From: Candidatus Schekmanbacteria bacterium
GTDB taxonomy: Bacteria > CSSED10-310 > JACPHN01
Assembly (NCBI GenBank): GCA_016188575.1
Contig: JACPHN010000005.1
Location: 918 to 40,163, forward strand
Direction: 5' to 3'
Length of the DNA stretch: 39,246 nucleotides
Shown here: piece after piece, positions 14,863 to 24,472 of the stretch
Layout: the number at the start of each line of letters is the position of its first letter
Position numbering within the stretch: the stretch's first letter is position 1
Notes under the pieces: model-generated
The model's database searches: none
What the model saw: only the letters and a program-made list of their open reading frames with translations
Told to the model about the DNA's origin: nothing
Program-made: the position numbers and the translations under genes

Positions 14863-16671
14863 TCATGGGGTTGGGGCCGCCGTGGGCGTGGGTATTGCCG
14901 TTGGCGTGGGCTGCTTCACCTCGATCGTGACCTCGTCGAACAGCGAGCCGACGGTCGCGCGGATGACCGACGTGCCCTCCACGGTGCTGGAAAACGTGAA
15001 CGCGATCTGCCCAGCGCTTGTTGCGTCCTGTCCCTTGCTGAGGTTTCCAGGCCCCGACACGATGCTTAGCGTGACCACTGTGCCGTCCTTGACGGGTTTT
15101 CCATTCGCGTCCTGTACCGTGGCGGTCAGACTTGCGAGATCGCTACCGGTGGGGAAAATCAGATTACGGTTCGTCTCGAGCAAAACCGCATCGGGCACGC
15201 CGGGTGTCTGCGTAGGTGTCGCCTGAATCGTCGGCGTCGGCGTCGCCGTTGCGGGCGCCGGCGTCGGCGTCGGCCCCGAAACCGTCAGGCTCGTGCAGAC
15301 CTGCGTCAGCGTGAATTCGAGCACGGCGCACACCTGACCGGTACCGACACCCGGATCCACTGTCTCTCCGATGCTCACGGCCGCGGTGCCGACCTGCTCG
15401 TCCGCCGTGCAGTTTTCCGTGCCGATGTCTCCCGATCCGCAGATTTGAGCGAGCGCATCCTCCGCGGCGATGCCGCCGAGCGTGCTCGTGAATCCGATTT
15501 GCTGCGGGCACGGCGAGCGCGTGCAGCGGTCCGGGTCGTAGCGCGTGCCGTCCCGCAGCACCAGGGCGATTGCGTCGTTGACGCACCCTTCACACATCGT
15601 TCCCGACTGCAGCGTCACGAACATCGTGAATCCGGTGATGATGACCTCGGTCAGCTTGATCTTGATCGTGTCGAACGCGAGCCCCGAGTTCGCCGTGATC
15701 GCCGCGGTCGTCGGGTAGGTGGGGGACTTGAACGTCGTCACCGCCACCCCGGCGACGGTAGAAACCGGCGACCCGATCGTCCCGGCCGTGGTCGCAAACG
15801 TCACGCTCGTGCCGTCGGGCACCATCGTGCCGAACTGGTCGTAGACCGTAGCCGTGATGATCGCCGTGCTGTTGCCGTCCGCCGGCATCTCGTTGCGCGT
15901 CGTCCGCAGATCCAGCCGGGTCGGCGTGATCCGCTCGAAGTGCACCTTGGTGGACCCGGAATACTTGCCGCTCGAGCCCGTCACTCGCGCCACCCCTTCG
16001 TCGGTGACGCTGTGCAGGATCGCCGTGGCGAGGCCGAGCCGCGTCTCCGCGGATTCGTCGATCGTGCCGAGCGTGGTGTCGAAGTGAATGACCGTGCCGT
16101 CCGCCGCCGGATCGCCGTTTTCGTTGATGACGGTGGCGTGAATCGTGGAGGTGCTCAAGCCGTCCGCCGGAATGCGGTTTTGCGTCGCCGTCAGCACGAT
16201 GCCGCCGACGCCGGCCTTCGTAAACCGGACTTCCGTCGACCGTTCGATGTGGAACGAGCCGACGGAGGCCTCCCCGGCCGTGTAGGTGCCGCGCGCGTCG
16301 ATGCGGATGTGGGCGGTCCCCGAGATGATCCCCGCCGTGAGCGTCGCCGAAGCGCTGTTGCCCTCGAAGGCCGCCGCCGGCGCCTCGAAGGCTCCGAGGT
16401 CGGTGGCGAAGACCACCGAGCCGCTCGGAGTCGTACCGTCAGGCGCGACGATGATGACAGTGATCGTTACGGTCGACTCGCCGTCTGCCGGAATCGTGTC
16501 GCGGCTGATCGAGACTTCCATGCGTTCCTGAGACGCCGGCGACGTCGGGCTCGGCCGATCGCAGCCGTAGTAGACCGCCGCTCCCAGCAGCGTCACGCCG
16601 AGCAGCACCAGGGCCCGCGACATCACCCAGCCGCGGAAGGACATTTCGTGCTCTTGTCGCTTCCCAGTCAT
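14863..16671 (-). CDS. Bacterial Ig-like (Big_1/invasin-type) surface protein downstream of gspD
   Basis: 602 residues from the ATG at 16671, chosen because GGAGG lies 8 bp upstream inside the last gspD codons; an ATG at 16689 would overlap gspD by 16 nt. A basic N terminus is followed by a hydrophobic segment ending GAAVYYGC, which could be a membrane anchor or an atypical lipobox. Then come three invasin-type Big_1 repeats (~40-330), each with the hallmark IPADG- or MPADG-STxTIxATV and GTxVxFxTTxGTI. A Cys-rich middle section (~335-450), a Thr-Pro linker, a further Ig-like domain (~490-585, NGKPVKDGTVVTLSI) and a Pro/Thr tail complete it. Coupling to gspD suggests it is a T2SS substrate, a pilus/secretin accessory or an adhesin; this is inference. 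Its start was duplicated at 11815-11919. Confidence 0.85.
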   Translation of the reverse strand: MTGKRQEHEMSFRGWVMSRALVLLGVTLLGAAVYYGCDRPSPTSPASQERMEVSISRDTIPADGESTVTITVIIVAPDGTTPSGSVVFATDLGAFEAPAAAFEGNSASATLTAGIISGTAHIRIDARGTYTAGEASVGSFHIERSTEVRFTKAGVGGIVLTATQNRIPADGLSTSTIHATVINENGDPAADGTVIHFDTTLGTIDESAETRLGLATAILHSVTDEGVARVTGSSGKYSGSTKVHFERITPTRLDLRTTRNEMPADGNSTAIITATVYDQFGTMVPDGTSVTFATTAGTIGSPVSTVAGVAVTTFKSPTYPTTAAITANSGLAFDTIKIKLTEVIITGFTMFVTLQSGTMCEGCVNDAIALVLRDGTRYDPDRCTRSPCPQQIGFTSTLGGIAAEDALAQICGSGDIGTENCTADEQVGTAAVSIGETVDPGVGTGQVCAVLEFTLTQVCTSLTVSGPTPTPAPATATPTPTIQATPTQTPGVPDAVLLETNRNLIFPTGSDLASLTATVQDANGKPVKDGTVVTLSIVSGPGNLSKGQDATSAGQIAFTFSSTVEGTSVIRATVGSLFDEVTIEVKQPTPTAIPTPTAAPTP

Positions 16672-16673
16672 CG

Positions 16674-19163
16674 CTATGGCCTCCACCATTTTCGCTTCTG
16701 CGGTCGCTGGATGAGCTTGTCGACCGCCGGGACGTGTTCGCGCGCCGCTTCCGTGAGCTTCGGTCCGCTCACCTCATCGACGATGTGCGGGGTGATCATG
16801 ATGATGAGCTCGGTGCGCCGGTTCGACACGGACTTGGAGCTGAACAGCCGGCCGAGGATCGGGATGCGCTGGAGCCACGGTATGCCACCGCTGCCGCTGC
16901 GCGACGCGCTCCGGATGAGGCCGCCGATGATCAGCGTCTCGTCCGCGCGCATCGCCACCGACGTCTGGGCCTTCCGCTTCTGGATGGTCGGGGCCTCGGT
17001 GCCGCCGATGTTCGACGTCGCTCCCTGCTCGGAAACCTCCTGCGCGACCTCCAGCGTCACGAACTGGCTCTCCGTGATCCGCGGCTTCACCTTCAGGATC
17101 ACGCCCGTGTCGCGGTACTGTATCGAGGTGTTGATCGGCGTCGTGCTCGGCGTGCCGCCGCCCGTGCCCGAGCTGTAAACGGAGACCGGAATCGGCACCT
17201 CATCCGCCACCTCGATCGAGGCCTCCGTGTTGTTGGACGCCATGATCTGGGGGCTCGAGAGCACGTTCAGCTTGGCGTCGTTGGCGAAGGCGTTGAGCAG
17301 CCCCTGGAACCGCGTGGCCTCGAAAACGCCGTAGGTGAACCCGGCCGCGGTCGGCGACGCGGATCCGTTCAGGCGCGCGTCGGTGTCGAAGTAGTAGTCC
17401 TCGCCGTCGACGTTGACATTGCCCTGGCTCTTGAGCTGCCAGGTCACGCCGAACTGCCACGAATCATCGAGGGCGACCTCGGCGATGAGCACCTCGACGA
17501 GCACCTGGCGCGGGAAGATGTCGAGCTTCTTGATCGTCTCCAGCACGTACGGCCAGTTTACCGGAGAGGTGACGATGACGAGCGAGTTGGTGCGCTCGTC
17601 CGCGACGAGCTTGACGTCGCCTTGCACCGACCCGGACAACGAGACCTCGCCCACGTTCGGCGACCGCGGGGCGGGCGGCTCGGGTTGCGGCTCCGGCTGG
17701 GGTTGCGGCGCTTCCGGCGACTGCGGCCCCCGGTAGGTCCGATCTTCCTTTTCCTGCTGCTGCCGCGAGGTCGGCGCTTTCTGATCCTTCGCCGTCGCCG
17801 CGCCGCCGCCGTAGAGCTGGCCGAGCGTGGTGGCGAGCTTCGCGGCCTCGGCGTTTTCGACGTAGTAGACGTAGGTGCGCTCGCTCACGTAGATGTCGAC
17901 GTCGAGAATCTCGATGATCTTGCGGATGAACTCGATCTCGCGGCGGTTCGCGAAGATGATGAGCAGGCTGGAACGTTCGTCGGGGATGATGATGGGCTTC
18001 GCTGCGCCCTGGCCGACGGCGCGCACGACGAGCTCGTCCGCCGCGATGCGCACGGCTTCCGCATCCGGCGTGCCTTCACGGGGGATAGCCGGGAGCTGAC
18101 CCGCCTGCCCGCCCGCGCCCTTTCCGCCCTCCAGAATCTTGTTCAGCGTGTCCGCGATGTCCTTCACGGAGGCGTACTTGATGCGGATGACCTCGAGCTC
18201 GCGTTGCGACGTGTCGACGTCGATGATCTGGAGGATCTTCAGCATCCGGCGCACGATCGACTTGTAGTCGGTGACGATCAGGATGTTGGTGCCGCCGTGA
18301 GCGGCCACCGTGCCCGTGGCACTCTTCATGGTACCGAGCAGCGTCGCGACTTCCTGGGGCGTGACATAGCGCAGCGGCACGATCTGCGTGACCACGATGT
18401 CCTGATCGGCCACGTCCTCGGGCCGGCCGCCGACGCCGATCTCGCTCATCTTCTTGCCGGCCTCGGTGGTCGGCAGGATCTTGTAGTAGCGTCCCGAGCG
18501 CGCGACACTCAGGTTGTTCATCTCCAAGAGGCTCAGGAAGACGTCCCAGGCCTGCTCGGGCTTGATCTCCTCCGAGGAGTAGATGGTGATGCTTCCCGTC
18601 ACGGATTTGCCGACGATGACGTCGATCCCGAGGATGTCGGTGGCGAACTGGTGAATGACCTCGCGGATGTCGGCGTCCTCGTAGTTGATGAAGAAAGATT
18701 CGGTGACTCGCGGCTTGGGGAGCGGTTCGCCGAACATGCCGGCCGGTGATTCCGGGACGTCCGGACCTTCCGCGGCGGGCATCGCCGCTCGGCCGGGGGC
18801 AGTGTCCGCCGGCGGTGTCTCCTGGCCGGCGGCGGCCGGAGGCTCGGCGCTGGCCGGTTCGCCGCCGGTTGGGGTGCTTTCCGCGGCCGGCGCGGCCGCT
18901 TCTGCAGGCGCTTGCTCCGTCTCGGCCGGTGCGGCTGCGGCGGGCGCTTCTGCCGCAGGAGTCGATGGGGTCGCCGCGGTTTCTGCCGGCTCCGCGGCCG
19001 CACCCTCCGCCGCCTCTCCCTCCGCCGCGGCCCCGGCGGCCTCGGAGTCCGCTTGCGGCGGTTCCTGCTCCACCCCGGTTTGCGCCCCCTTCGTGCTCGC
19101 GCATGACCAACCGGCGAGCGCGATCATCGCGATCACAGCTATCCCGACTCGCAATCTACCCAT
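16674..19163 (-). CDS. gspD: Type II secretion outer-membrane secretin GspD
   Basis: 829 residues, forms the outer-membrane channel. The signal peptide ends at LAGWSC (Cys21), a possible lipidation site. An unusually long Ala/Glu/Pro-rich linker (~25-155) precedes N0 (FFINYEDADIREVIHQFA). N1 (VPLRYVTPQEVATLLGTM), N2 (EVIRIKYASVKDIADTL), N3 (TYVYYVENAEAAKLATTL), a Gln/Pro spacer and the secretin domain (VEVLIAEVALDDSWQFG, SSPQIMASNN, VGG-like GGTEAP, IMITPHIVDEV) follow. It is the last T2SS gene here, 56 bp after gspC, and its stop overlaps the ribosome site or alternative start of the Ig-like gene. A diverged copy of its last third lies at 11922-12967. Confidence 0.95.
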   Translation of the reverse strand: MGRLRVGIAVIAMIALAGWSCASTKGAQTGVEQEPPQADSEAAGAAAEGEAAEGAAAEPAETAATPSTPAAEAPAAAAPAETEQAPAEAAAPAAESTPTGGEPASAEPPAAAGQETPPADTAPGRAAMPAAEGPDVPESPAGMFGEPLPKPRVTESFFINYEDADIREVIHQFATDILGIDVIVGKSVTGSITIYSSEEIKPEQAWDVFLSLLEMNNLSVARSGRYYKILPTTEAGKKMSEIGVGGRPEDVADQDIVVTQIVPLRYVTPQEVATLLGTMKSATGTVAAHGGTNILIVTDYKSIVRRMLKILQIIDVDTSQRELEVIRIKYASVKDIADTLNKILEGGKGAGGQAGQLPAIPREGTPDAEAVRIAADELVVRAVGQGAAKPIIIPDERSSLLIIFANRREIEFIRKIIEILDVDIYVSERTYVYYVENAEAAKLATTLGQLYGGGAATAKDQKAPTSRQQQEKEDRTYRGPQSPEAPQPQPEPQPEPPAPRSPNVGEVSLSGSVQGDVKLVADERTNSLVIVTSPVNWPYVLETIKKLDIFPRQVLVEVLIAEVALDDSWQFGVTWQLKSQGNVNVDGEDYYFDTDARLNGSASPTAAGFTYGVFEATRFQGLLNAFANDAKLNVLSSPQIMASNNTEASIEVADEVPIPVSVYSSGTGGGTPSTTPINTSIQYRDTGVILKVKPRITESQFVTLEVAQEVSEQGATSNIGGTEAPTIQKRKAQTSVAMRADETLIIGGLIRSASRSGSGGIPWLQRIPILGRLFSSKSVSNRRTELIIMITPHIVDEVSGPKLTEAAREHVPAVDKLIQRPQKRKWWRP

Positions 19164-19219
19164 GAACCCCTCTTCCTCACTCGATATCCGCGTGGCTCAG
19201 TATCGCGCTGCCACTTTAG

Positions 19220-19894
19220 TCAGTCTTCCTCAGCTTCCGCAACCCTTCCGGGGTTGCGCCGCACGCGGTTCGCCGGCGGCCTCGCCTGGCCGCGGCGTTC
19301 CTGGGGCGTGAGCGGGCGCACTTGCGGCGGCATCTCCGGCTGCGGCGCCTCGCCCGCGGCCGGTGGCGGCCCACCCTCGCCGAAGCGGTGGAGCTCCAGG
19401 GTGATCTCCTCGCTTCCCTGCGCGAGCACCACGTGGTCGCGCTCGACCGTCGCCAGCGTGTAGCCGCCGACGTCGGACCCTTGTGGGAAGCCGAGCGGCT
19501 TCGGCCCGGACAGCAGGGAGGGGCTCTGCAGCATCGCGATGCGTTGATCGTTCATCAGCACGACGCCGACCAGGCTGAGGTCCGTTGGGGGCGGGGCGGC
19601 CGGGGGCTTGTCGGTGTCCGGTGTGGGCGTGACCTCAGGCCCAGGTTCGGTGCGGTCCGGCACGAACGGGTGTTTCTGAGCCAGGACCGCATAGCTGCCG
19701 GCAGCCGCTTCGCTGGGCTGGCGCCGCGGCCGCGGCGAGCGCGCCGGTGCCGGGTTATCCGCGGTGGGCGTCGCCGCCGCCACGGGGAGCTCGGGAACGT
19801 CGATCGGCGACGATACCTGTTCGTAGAGGGCACCGGAAAGTCCAATGGACCCCATTCCGAGCAGGGCAATGACAAGGCGATACTGGCGCAGCAC
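19220..19894 (-). CDS. gspC: Type II secretion inner-membrane protein GspC (PilP-like HR domain)
   Basis: 224 residues. GTG start three bases after the gspM stop. One N-terminal membrane segment (~5-25), a Pro-rich periplasmic linker, then a homology-region domain (SYAVLAQKHPFVPDR ... LSLVGVVLMNDQRIAML ... GGYTLATVERDHVVLAQGSEEITLEL) that docks on the N0 domain of GspD. There is no PDZ or coiled-coil C-terminal domain; instead a disordered Pro/Arg tail ends it. This short form lies between classical GspC and PilP. Position between gspM and gspD supports the call. Confidence 0.85.
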   Translation of the reverse strand: MLRQYRLVIALLGMGSIGLSGALYEQVSSPIDVPELPVAAATPTADNPAPARSPRPRRQPSEAAAGSYAVLAQKHPFVPDRTEPGPEVTPTPDTDKPPAAPPPTDLSLVGVVLMNDQRIAMLQSPSLLSGPKPLGFPQGSDVGGYTLATVERDHVVLAQGSEEITLELHRFGEGGPPPAAGEAPQPEMPPQVRPLTPQERRGQARPPANRVRRNPGRVAEAEED

Positions 19895-19897
19895 TGC

Positions 19898-20569
19898 TCA
19901 ATCCTCGCTTTCCGGCGCCCGCCGGTCCCGGGGGCTCCGATCCTCGGCCGCCGCGTCAGCCGGCGCCGCGGCCGTCGTATCGGCCGATGGTGGTGGGCCA
20001 TAGTAGCCCGTGATCGTCATGTCTACCTTGACCCGTCCGTCCGGCTCGCGCACGTTCAGCACGCGCAGCCGCGCCTTCGGGACGCGCATCAACCGCTTCT
20101 CCTCGAGCTCGACCGCGGACAAGAAAGCGGTGAGCTGGGTCATGTTGACCGTGATCCTGGTCTGGCAAAGCAGCTCCACGAAGGTACCCTTCTGCGGGCT
20201 CGGCGACGCACTGAACTGATCGACGGAGACTTGCAGTCGATCGGCGATTTCCTGCACCGTGCGCTGCAGCTCGCCGGCGGCGATCGTCGCTGAATCCCCG
20301 GGGAACAGGCGCTCCTTGATCGTGAGCTCCTTCTCGTCGACTTCTCTGGCTTTCCGCTCAAGCTTGTCGCGCTGCTTCAGCTTGTGCGCGTTCAGGCGCA
20401 GCTCGCGGCGGAGCTCCTCGGCCCGTTCGCGGGTCTCGGAAAGCGCGCCGAAGACCTGGTCGAAAGCACCATAGCCGAGAATCAGTGCCACCACCACACC
20501 ACCGGCGATGAGGACGCGCTTCTCGCGCGCGTTGATGTTGCGGAAAGCGTTCAGGATCTTCTCTTTCAT
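19898..20569 (-). CDS. gspM: Type II secretion inner-membrane protein GspM (PilO-like)
   Basis: 223 residues from the ATG at 20569, which overlaps the gspL stop as ATGA. A short cytoplasmic tail, one membrane helix (~20-40), a coiled coil (SETRERAEELRRELRLNAHKLKQRDK) and a ferredoxin-like periplasmic domain (~100-195) give the usual GspM/PilO layout. A disordered Ala/Asp/Arg tail follows. It pairs with GspL to form the inner-membrane platform. Confidence 0.87.
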   Translation of the reverse strand: MKEKILNAFRNINAREKRVLIAGGVVVALILGYGAFDQVFGALSETRERAEELRRELRLNAHKLKQRDKLERKAREVDEKELTIKERLFPGDSATIAAGELQRTVQEIADRLQVSVDQFSASPSPQKGTFVELLCQTRITVNMTQLTAFLSAVELEEKRLMRVPKARLRVLNVREPDGRVKVDMTITGYYGPPPSADTTAAAPADAAAEDRSPRDRRAPESED

Positions 20570-22197
20570 TGCTCGGGTCCTGTCTCGGGTCCGGTCTCGG
20601 GTCCGCGCTCCGGCGCGCGATCGGCGGCGCGCTCGCCTGCCGCTTCGGTTCGCGGCGCTGGCCCCGGCGCTTCTCGGGTTTCGGCGGCGGCGTCTTGACC
20701 CTCCTTGCCTTCCTCTTCCTTGGGAAGGTCGGGCGTAATGGCCATCGTCAGGTTGAAGGTGTCGCGCGAGCTCGATCCCTTCCACGCCACGTTCTGGAAG
20801 TAATCGGAATCCTCCAGGATCTTGGTGAGCTGGCTGGCGGTTTCCGAAGTGCCTCGGAGGTTGACGGCATCCGCCTGAATGTCAGCGTCGTTGACCCAGC
20901 TATCTTCCGGAAGGATGCGGGCCAGCTCCGCGAGCAGCACCAGGCGCGGCCGGTACCCCTTTTCCAGCTCTTCGTACGCGGCGATCCCCTTCTGATTGGA
21001 CTGCACGCGCTCCTCGAGCGCTTTCACCCGTTCGATAGCGGGTGCCCACGCCGCCTTGGTCTGCTCGAGCGCCGCCAGCTCCTCCTCCTGGTGATAGATG
21101 AAATAGCCGGCGTTGACGAGCAGCAGCCATACCGCGATGGCGCCGATCAACAGCGAGGCATAGACCGAGTAGTCGCGCAGCTCTACCTTGCGCTCCTGAG
21201 GGAGCAAATCGATGTCAAAGTAGGACGACTCGAAGGCGCCGATGGCCAGCGCGGCAGTGCGGAGGCTCGCCGGAGTCGCCTCGCGCTCACCTCGCTCGAC
21301 GTCCTCCGGCCACGGCAGGAGCTGCACCGGGCACTCCCACCGCAAGTTCAGCATGTCGCGGAAGGTGGTCATCGGCACACCCTCTCCGAGCAAACAGATG
21401 CGCTGAATGGTCCGCCGCTCGTAGGGGATCCAGGCGTTGGACATGGCCCGATTGAGCACCTCCGTCACGCGGACCGCCATGTAGTTGGCGATCTCCTGCG
21501 CCGCGGAGGCGATCCCCGGCGCCGTCGCGGAGAGCAGCTCCTCCATGCCGCCGCCCGGGCCGCCGAGCTGACTGACGTGGCGGGTGAAGAGCAACGTGCC
21601 GCCGCCCGTAATCGTAATTTCGATGCCGTCGTCGCGCAGGTCGACAAACGCCGTGTTGGCTTCCCAGTCTTTCCCCTCCGTGCGCGCGATCAGGTTAGAC
21701 AGCGCCAGGCCGCCGATACGGAGCTCGTAGGAGGGAAGCCCGAGCGCCTCCATCGCATCGAGAATGGGATCCAGCATCGAACGCTTGCCGGCCACCAGCA
21801 ACGAACGCATGGCGGTCGCTTCCTCGGCGTCCTTGACGGTTGCTCGTTCGACGCTGCAGTAGAGGTCGTCGAGCGAGAACGGCAAGTGGCGATCGGCCTC
21901 GAACCGCAGGATGCGGGGCAGATCGGCGTCCGGAACGGGTGGGAGGTTGACGAACCGAAGGAACGCCCAGGTGCGGGGAATGCCGATGACCGCCCGTTCC
22001 GGAGCCGCGGGGAGCTTCTGCAGCTCGGGTGCGAGAATCGCGCGGATGCCTTCGCGCCACTCCGGCATGCGCGGGTCGCCGAGCTGGGCGACGCGGATGT
22101 GGTCGGCGTATAGAAGCTCCGCCCGCCGCACTTTCTTGCCGAACAAGCCGATCTCGATTTCATCGGGACGAAAGTTGATGCCGAGAACTGTGTCCAT
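20566..22197 (-). CDS. gspL: Type II secretion protein GspL (PilM-PilN-like fusion)
   Basis: 543 residues. The cytoplasmic actin-like half (~1-330; GINFRPDEIEIGLF, VIGIPRTWAFLRFVNLP, FVDLRDDGIEITITGGG) contacts GspE. One membrane helix (~347-367, LLIGAIAVWLLLV), a coiled coil and a periplasmic ferredoxin-like domain (PEDSWVNDADIQADAVNLRG) match PilN. The C terminus is a disordered tail with repeated ETGP/RAPERGP units. It is 156 bp from gspK; that gap (22198-22353) shows no gene and no clear promoter. Confidence 0.9.
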   Translation of the reverse strand: MDTVLGINFRPDEIEIGLFGKKVRRAELLYADHIRVAQLGDPRMPEWREGIRAILAPELQKLPAAPERAVIGIPRTWAFLRFVNLPPVPDADLPRILRFEADRHLPFSLDDLYCSVERATVKDAEEATAMRSLLVAGKRSMLDPILDAMEALGLPSYELRIGGLALSNLIARTEGKDWEANTAFVDLRDDGIEITITGGGTLLFTRHVSQLGGPGGGMEELLSATAPGIASAAQEIANYMAVRVTEVLNRAMSNAWIPYERRTIQRICLLGEGVPMTTFRDMLNLRWECPVQLLPWPEDVERGEREATPASLRTAALAIGAFESSYFDIDLLPQERKVELRDYSVYASLLIGAIAVWLLLVNAGYFIYHQEEELAALEQTKAAWAPAIERVKALEERVQSNQKGIAAYEELEKGYRPRLVLLAELARILPEDSWVNDADIQADAVNLRGTSETASQLTKILEDSDYFQNVAWKGSSSRDTFNLTMAITPDLPKEEEGKEGQDAAAETREAPGPAPRTEAAGERAADRAPERGPETGPETGPEQ

Positions 22198-22353
22198 GTG
22201 TCGTCCTTCGCTCCGCTAGTGCGTCGCTCGCGCCGTTCTCCGGCCGGCGCGGTCCACTGCCTGCGCCGCTGTCGAATAGTAGCCTGCCCGCTCGCGCCTT
22301 TCCAGCGTGGCGGCTGGACTCGGAGTCACTGTAGACAGTCGCGCCGTCATTGC

Positions 22354-23622
22354 TTACTCACTCACCACGAGGTCCGGCGCGTCGGCCGCACCGTACGGAT
22401 CTTTGGGCCACGGAGCGTCCGGCAGCAAGGCCTGAACGTGCAGCAGCGCGCGCGCGCTGCTTCCCATCTTGCGGACGGTCGCGGCGAGTCGGTAGCGGGC
22501 GTCCCCGTGGCGGCCTTCCGAAGTCACGGTGAAATAGCTCGAGCGCTCAGAAACCTGGTAGTACCCCTGGGAAGCCCGCGCGGACATGATTTCGGTGGTC
22601 TTTTCCGGGTAGGCCAGCTCGATCAGCAGGGGAGATGCCGTGTTCTTGTTGAGCCGGACCTGGGTGCTGCCCGAGAATCCCCACACCGTGACGTACTGGG
22701 TGATTCCCGAGTATTCGCCGTCTTGCCCGGCCAGGAACCACGCGGGCAAGCTGGCGGCCGCCGAGGAAGCGCCTTGCTTGCCGCCGATCCGTTCCTGAAT
22801 GCGCTGCAGCAGCGCGAGCCCCGGCGGCAGCGCGGCGCTGCCAAAGAGCACCTGGGCCGTCACACCGCGCACCAGAAGAAGCTCGCTCACCGTGTCGAAC
22901 TTGCTGTTCTTGGCCTTGTAGGGGTGCAAGAACCCTTTGTCGCGGTAGTTGGCCTCGTACCAGTCGGTTTCCGCGCCGTTGGCCTGCCGGAAGTCATCCA
23001 GGTCGCGCCAGTCGATGATCGAGTCGGATATTTCATCAAGCGCCACGCCGCCTGGAACTCCGGTTCGCATGAGCAGCTCGCGGAAAAACTGATAGGGTGA
23101 GCGGGATTCACCTTGCGTCGCTTCGTCGCGCCGCACCATGCTGTTGAGGTTGAATCGGCTATCCTCGTCGACAATGACGTACGAGTAGCTGCCGCCGTGG
23201 TAGGGAACGCCGATTCGCTGCGGCGCCACGGGCAACTGCTGCTGCGCGGCCGGCACTTCGGCCGGATTTCCCGGAGGCCCCGACTTGGTCGGCCCGCCCG
23301 GGTTGTCCCGGCCGGTCGCGGCGTCCGCCGCCCGTCCGAGGTCCTGGCTGGCGAATGCGAGCTTGCCGTTGGTGTCGAGGTAGTTGAAGGCGAAAGGCGC
23401 CGAGATTTCCGCGATCGCCGCCTGAAAGCCGGCCATGGCGTTGAGCTGGGCCTGCAGCAGGTCGCGCGAGTTTCGCACGGCGTTGGTCTCATTGCGCGTG
23501 GAGAAAGAAAACTCGCCGGCGATTACCGCGAGCAGCACCATGACCCAGAGCACCATCATCAGTGCGACGCCGCGCTCACCAGGTGCAGCGCACCCGCGTT
23601 CCCTTTTGCCTGCCGTCTTCAT
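22354..23622 (-). CDS. gspK: Type II secretion minor pseudopilin GspK
   Basis: 422 residues from the ATG at 23622, four bases after the gspJ stop; an upstream in-frame start at 23655 would overlap gspJ. Prepilin peptide ends at Gly18 (ERG/VALMMVLWVMVLL); it lacks Glu at position +5 of the mature protein, as GspK does. Large inserted alpha domain with SRFNLNSMV, ISDSIIDWRDLDDFRQANGAE and LLLVRGV, all GspK hallmarks. It caps the pseudopilus tip with GspI and GspJ. Confidence 0.93.
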   Translation of the reverse strand: MKTAGKRERGCAAPGERGVALMMVLWVMVLLAVIAGEFSFSTRNETNAVRNSRDLLQAQLNAMAGFQAAIAEISAPFAFNYLDTNGKLAFASQDLGRAADAATGRDNPGGPTKSGPPGNPAEVPAAQQQLPVAPQRIGVPYHGGSYSYVIVDEDSRFNLNSMVRRDEATQGESRSPYQFFRELLMRTGVPGGVALDEISDSIIDWRDLDDFRQANGAETDWYEANYRDKGFLHPYKAKNSKFDTVSELLLVRGVTAQVLFGSAALPPGLALLQRIQERIGGKQGASSAAASLPAWFLAGQDGEYSGITQYVTVWGFSGSTQVRLNKNTASPLLIELAYPEKTTEIMSARASQGYYQVSERSSYFTVTSEGRHGDARYRLAATVRKMGSSARALLHVQALLPDAPWPKDPYGAADAPDLVVSE

Positions 23623-23626
23623 GGTC

Positions 23627-24472
23627 TTACCGCCCGTATTCCAGTCGCATCCCACCGATGATGGGCACGACGATTGGCGACATGGTGATCTCGCTGTCGT
23701 CGCGTCCCGCCATCTTCAACGTGATCTCGATGGCGCGCGGCAGCCGATACCGGAAATACCGCTCAAACGTCTTGAGGAGCCGCTCCTCGTCCGGCGCCGC
23801 TCCGCCCTCGCTTTCCTCGTCCGGGGCTCCGCCGATGCTCGCCAACACGTCCGGCAGGTCGGTGGCCTCGAGCTTTTCTGCGGAGCCACTCCACGCATTG
23901 AACCAGATCTCCTCGTCGGAAATCTGAAAGCGGCGCGTTGTTCCTTTGTCGTAGAAGAGGTACCGGAACGTGATTTCCTTGACGTCCGTATCGAGCAAAA
24001 TCGTGCGCATGCCGTCGGCATCGAAGGGTTCTTCGGCGCGCGGCAGCGCTTCGCGCAGGATCAGCCCCCGCTTGTTCTGCACGGGATCGTCGCTGACCAG
24101 GATCGTGATCGCCTTCATGCCGACAGGCGGGGTGATCGATGACACGAAGCCCGCCGTGGTGACCACTGAAAGCTCGTGGGCCCCGCCCTCGAACGCCATC
24201 GTCATGCGATTGTCGGCGCGCACCATGTAGGGGTAGGCACCGGCGATCTCGCGGCGGAGCAGATCGACGACCGCCCGCACTCGCTGTGCCTCGGTCACCT
24301 TTTCCTCGCCCTTTTGCCACGACGACACGCCGATGCGCAGCGAGGTGTAGATCACCACGGAAAGAAGTCCCAGGATGGCCGTCGCGACCATGATCTCGAC
24401 CAGCGAAAAGCCTGCCGCTTGTGGGCGTGGCGTGCGGCTTTTCGGTGCCGGATGCGAACCGCCGCCGGTCAT
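23627..24472 (-). CDS. gspJ: Type II secretion minor pseudopilin GspJ
   Basis: 281 residues from the ATG at 24472, overlapping the gspI stop as ATGA. Prepilin site AAG/FSLVEIMVATAILGLLS with Glu +5 conserved. The body (WQKGEEKVTEAQRVRAVVDLLRREI, ITFRYLFYDKG, LPRAIEITLKM) matches GspJ. An acidic insertion (GAPDEESEGGAAPDEE) makes it somewhat longer than usual. Confidence 0.92.
   Translation of the reverse strand: MTGGGSHPAPKSRTPRPQAAGFSLVEIMVATAILGLLSVVIYTSLRIGVSSWQKGEEKVTEAQRVRAVVDLLRREIAGAYPYMVRADNRMTMAFEGGAHELSVVTTAGFVSSITPPVGMKAITILVSDDPVQNKRGLILREALPRAEEPFDADGMRTILLDTDVKEITFRYLFYDKGTTRRFQISDEEIWFNAWSGSAEKLEATDLPDVLASIGGAPDEESEGGAAPDEERLLKTFERYFRYRLPRAIEITLKMAGRDDSEITMSPIVVPIIGGMRLEYGR

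Noticed and set aside
16734-18749. 671-codon plus-strand open frame opposite gspD
   Set aside because: Antisense shadow of the secretin gene; no recognisable domain.
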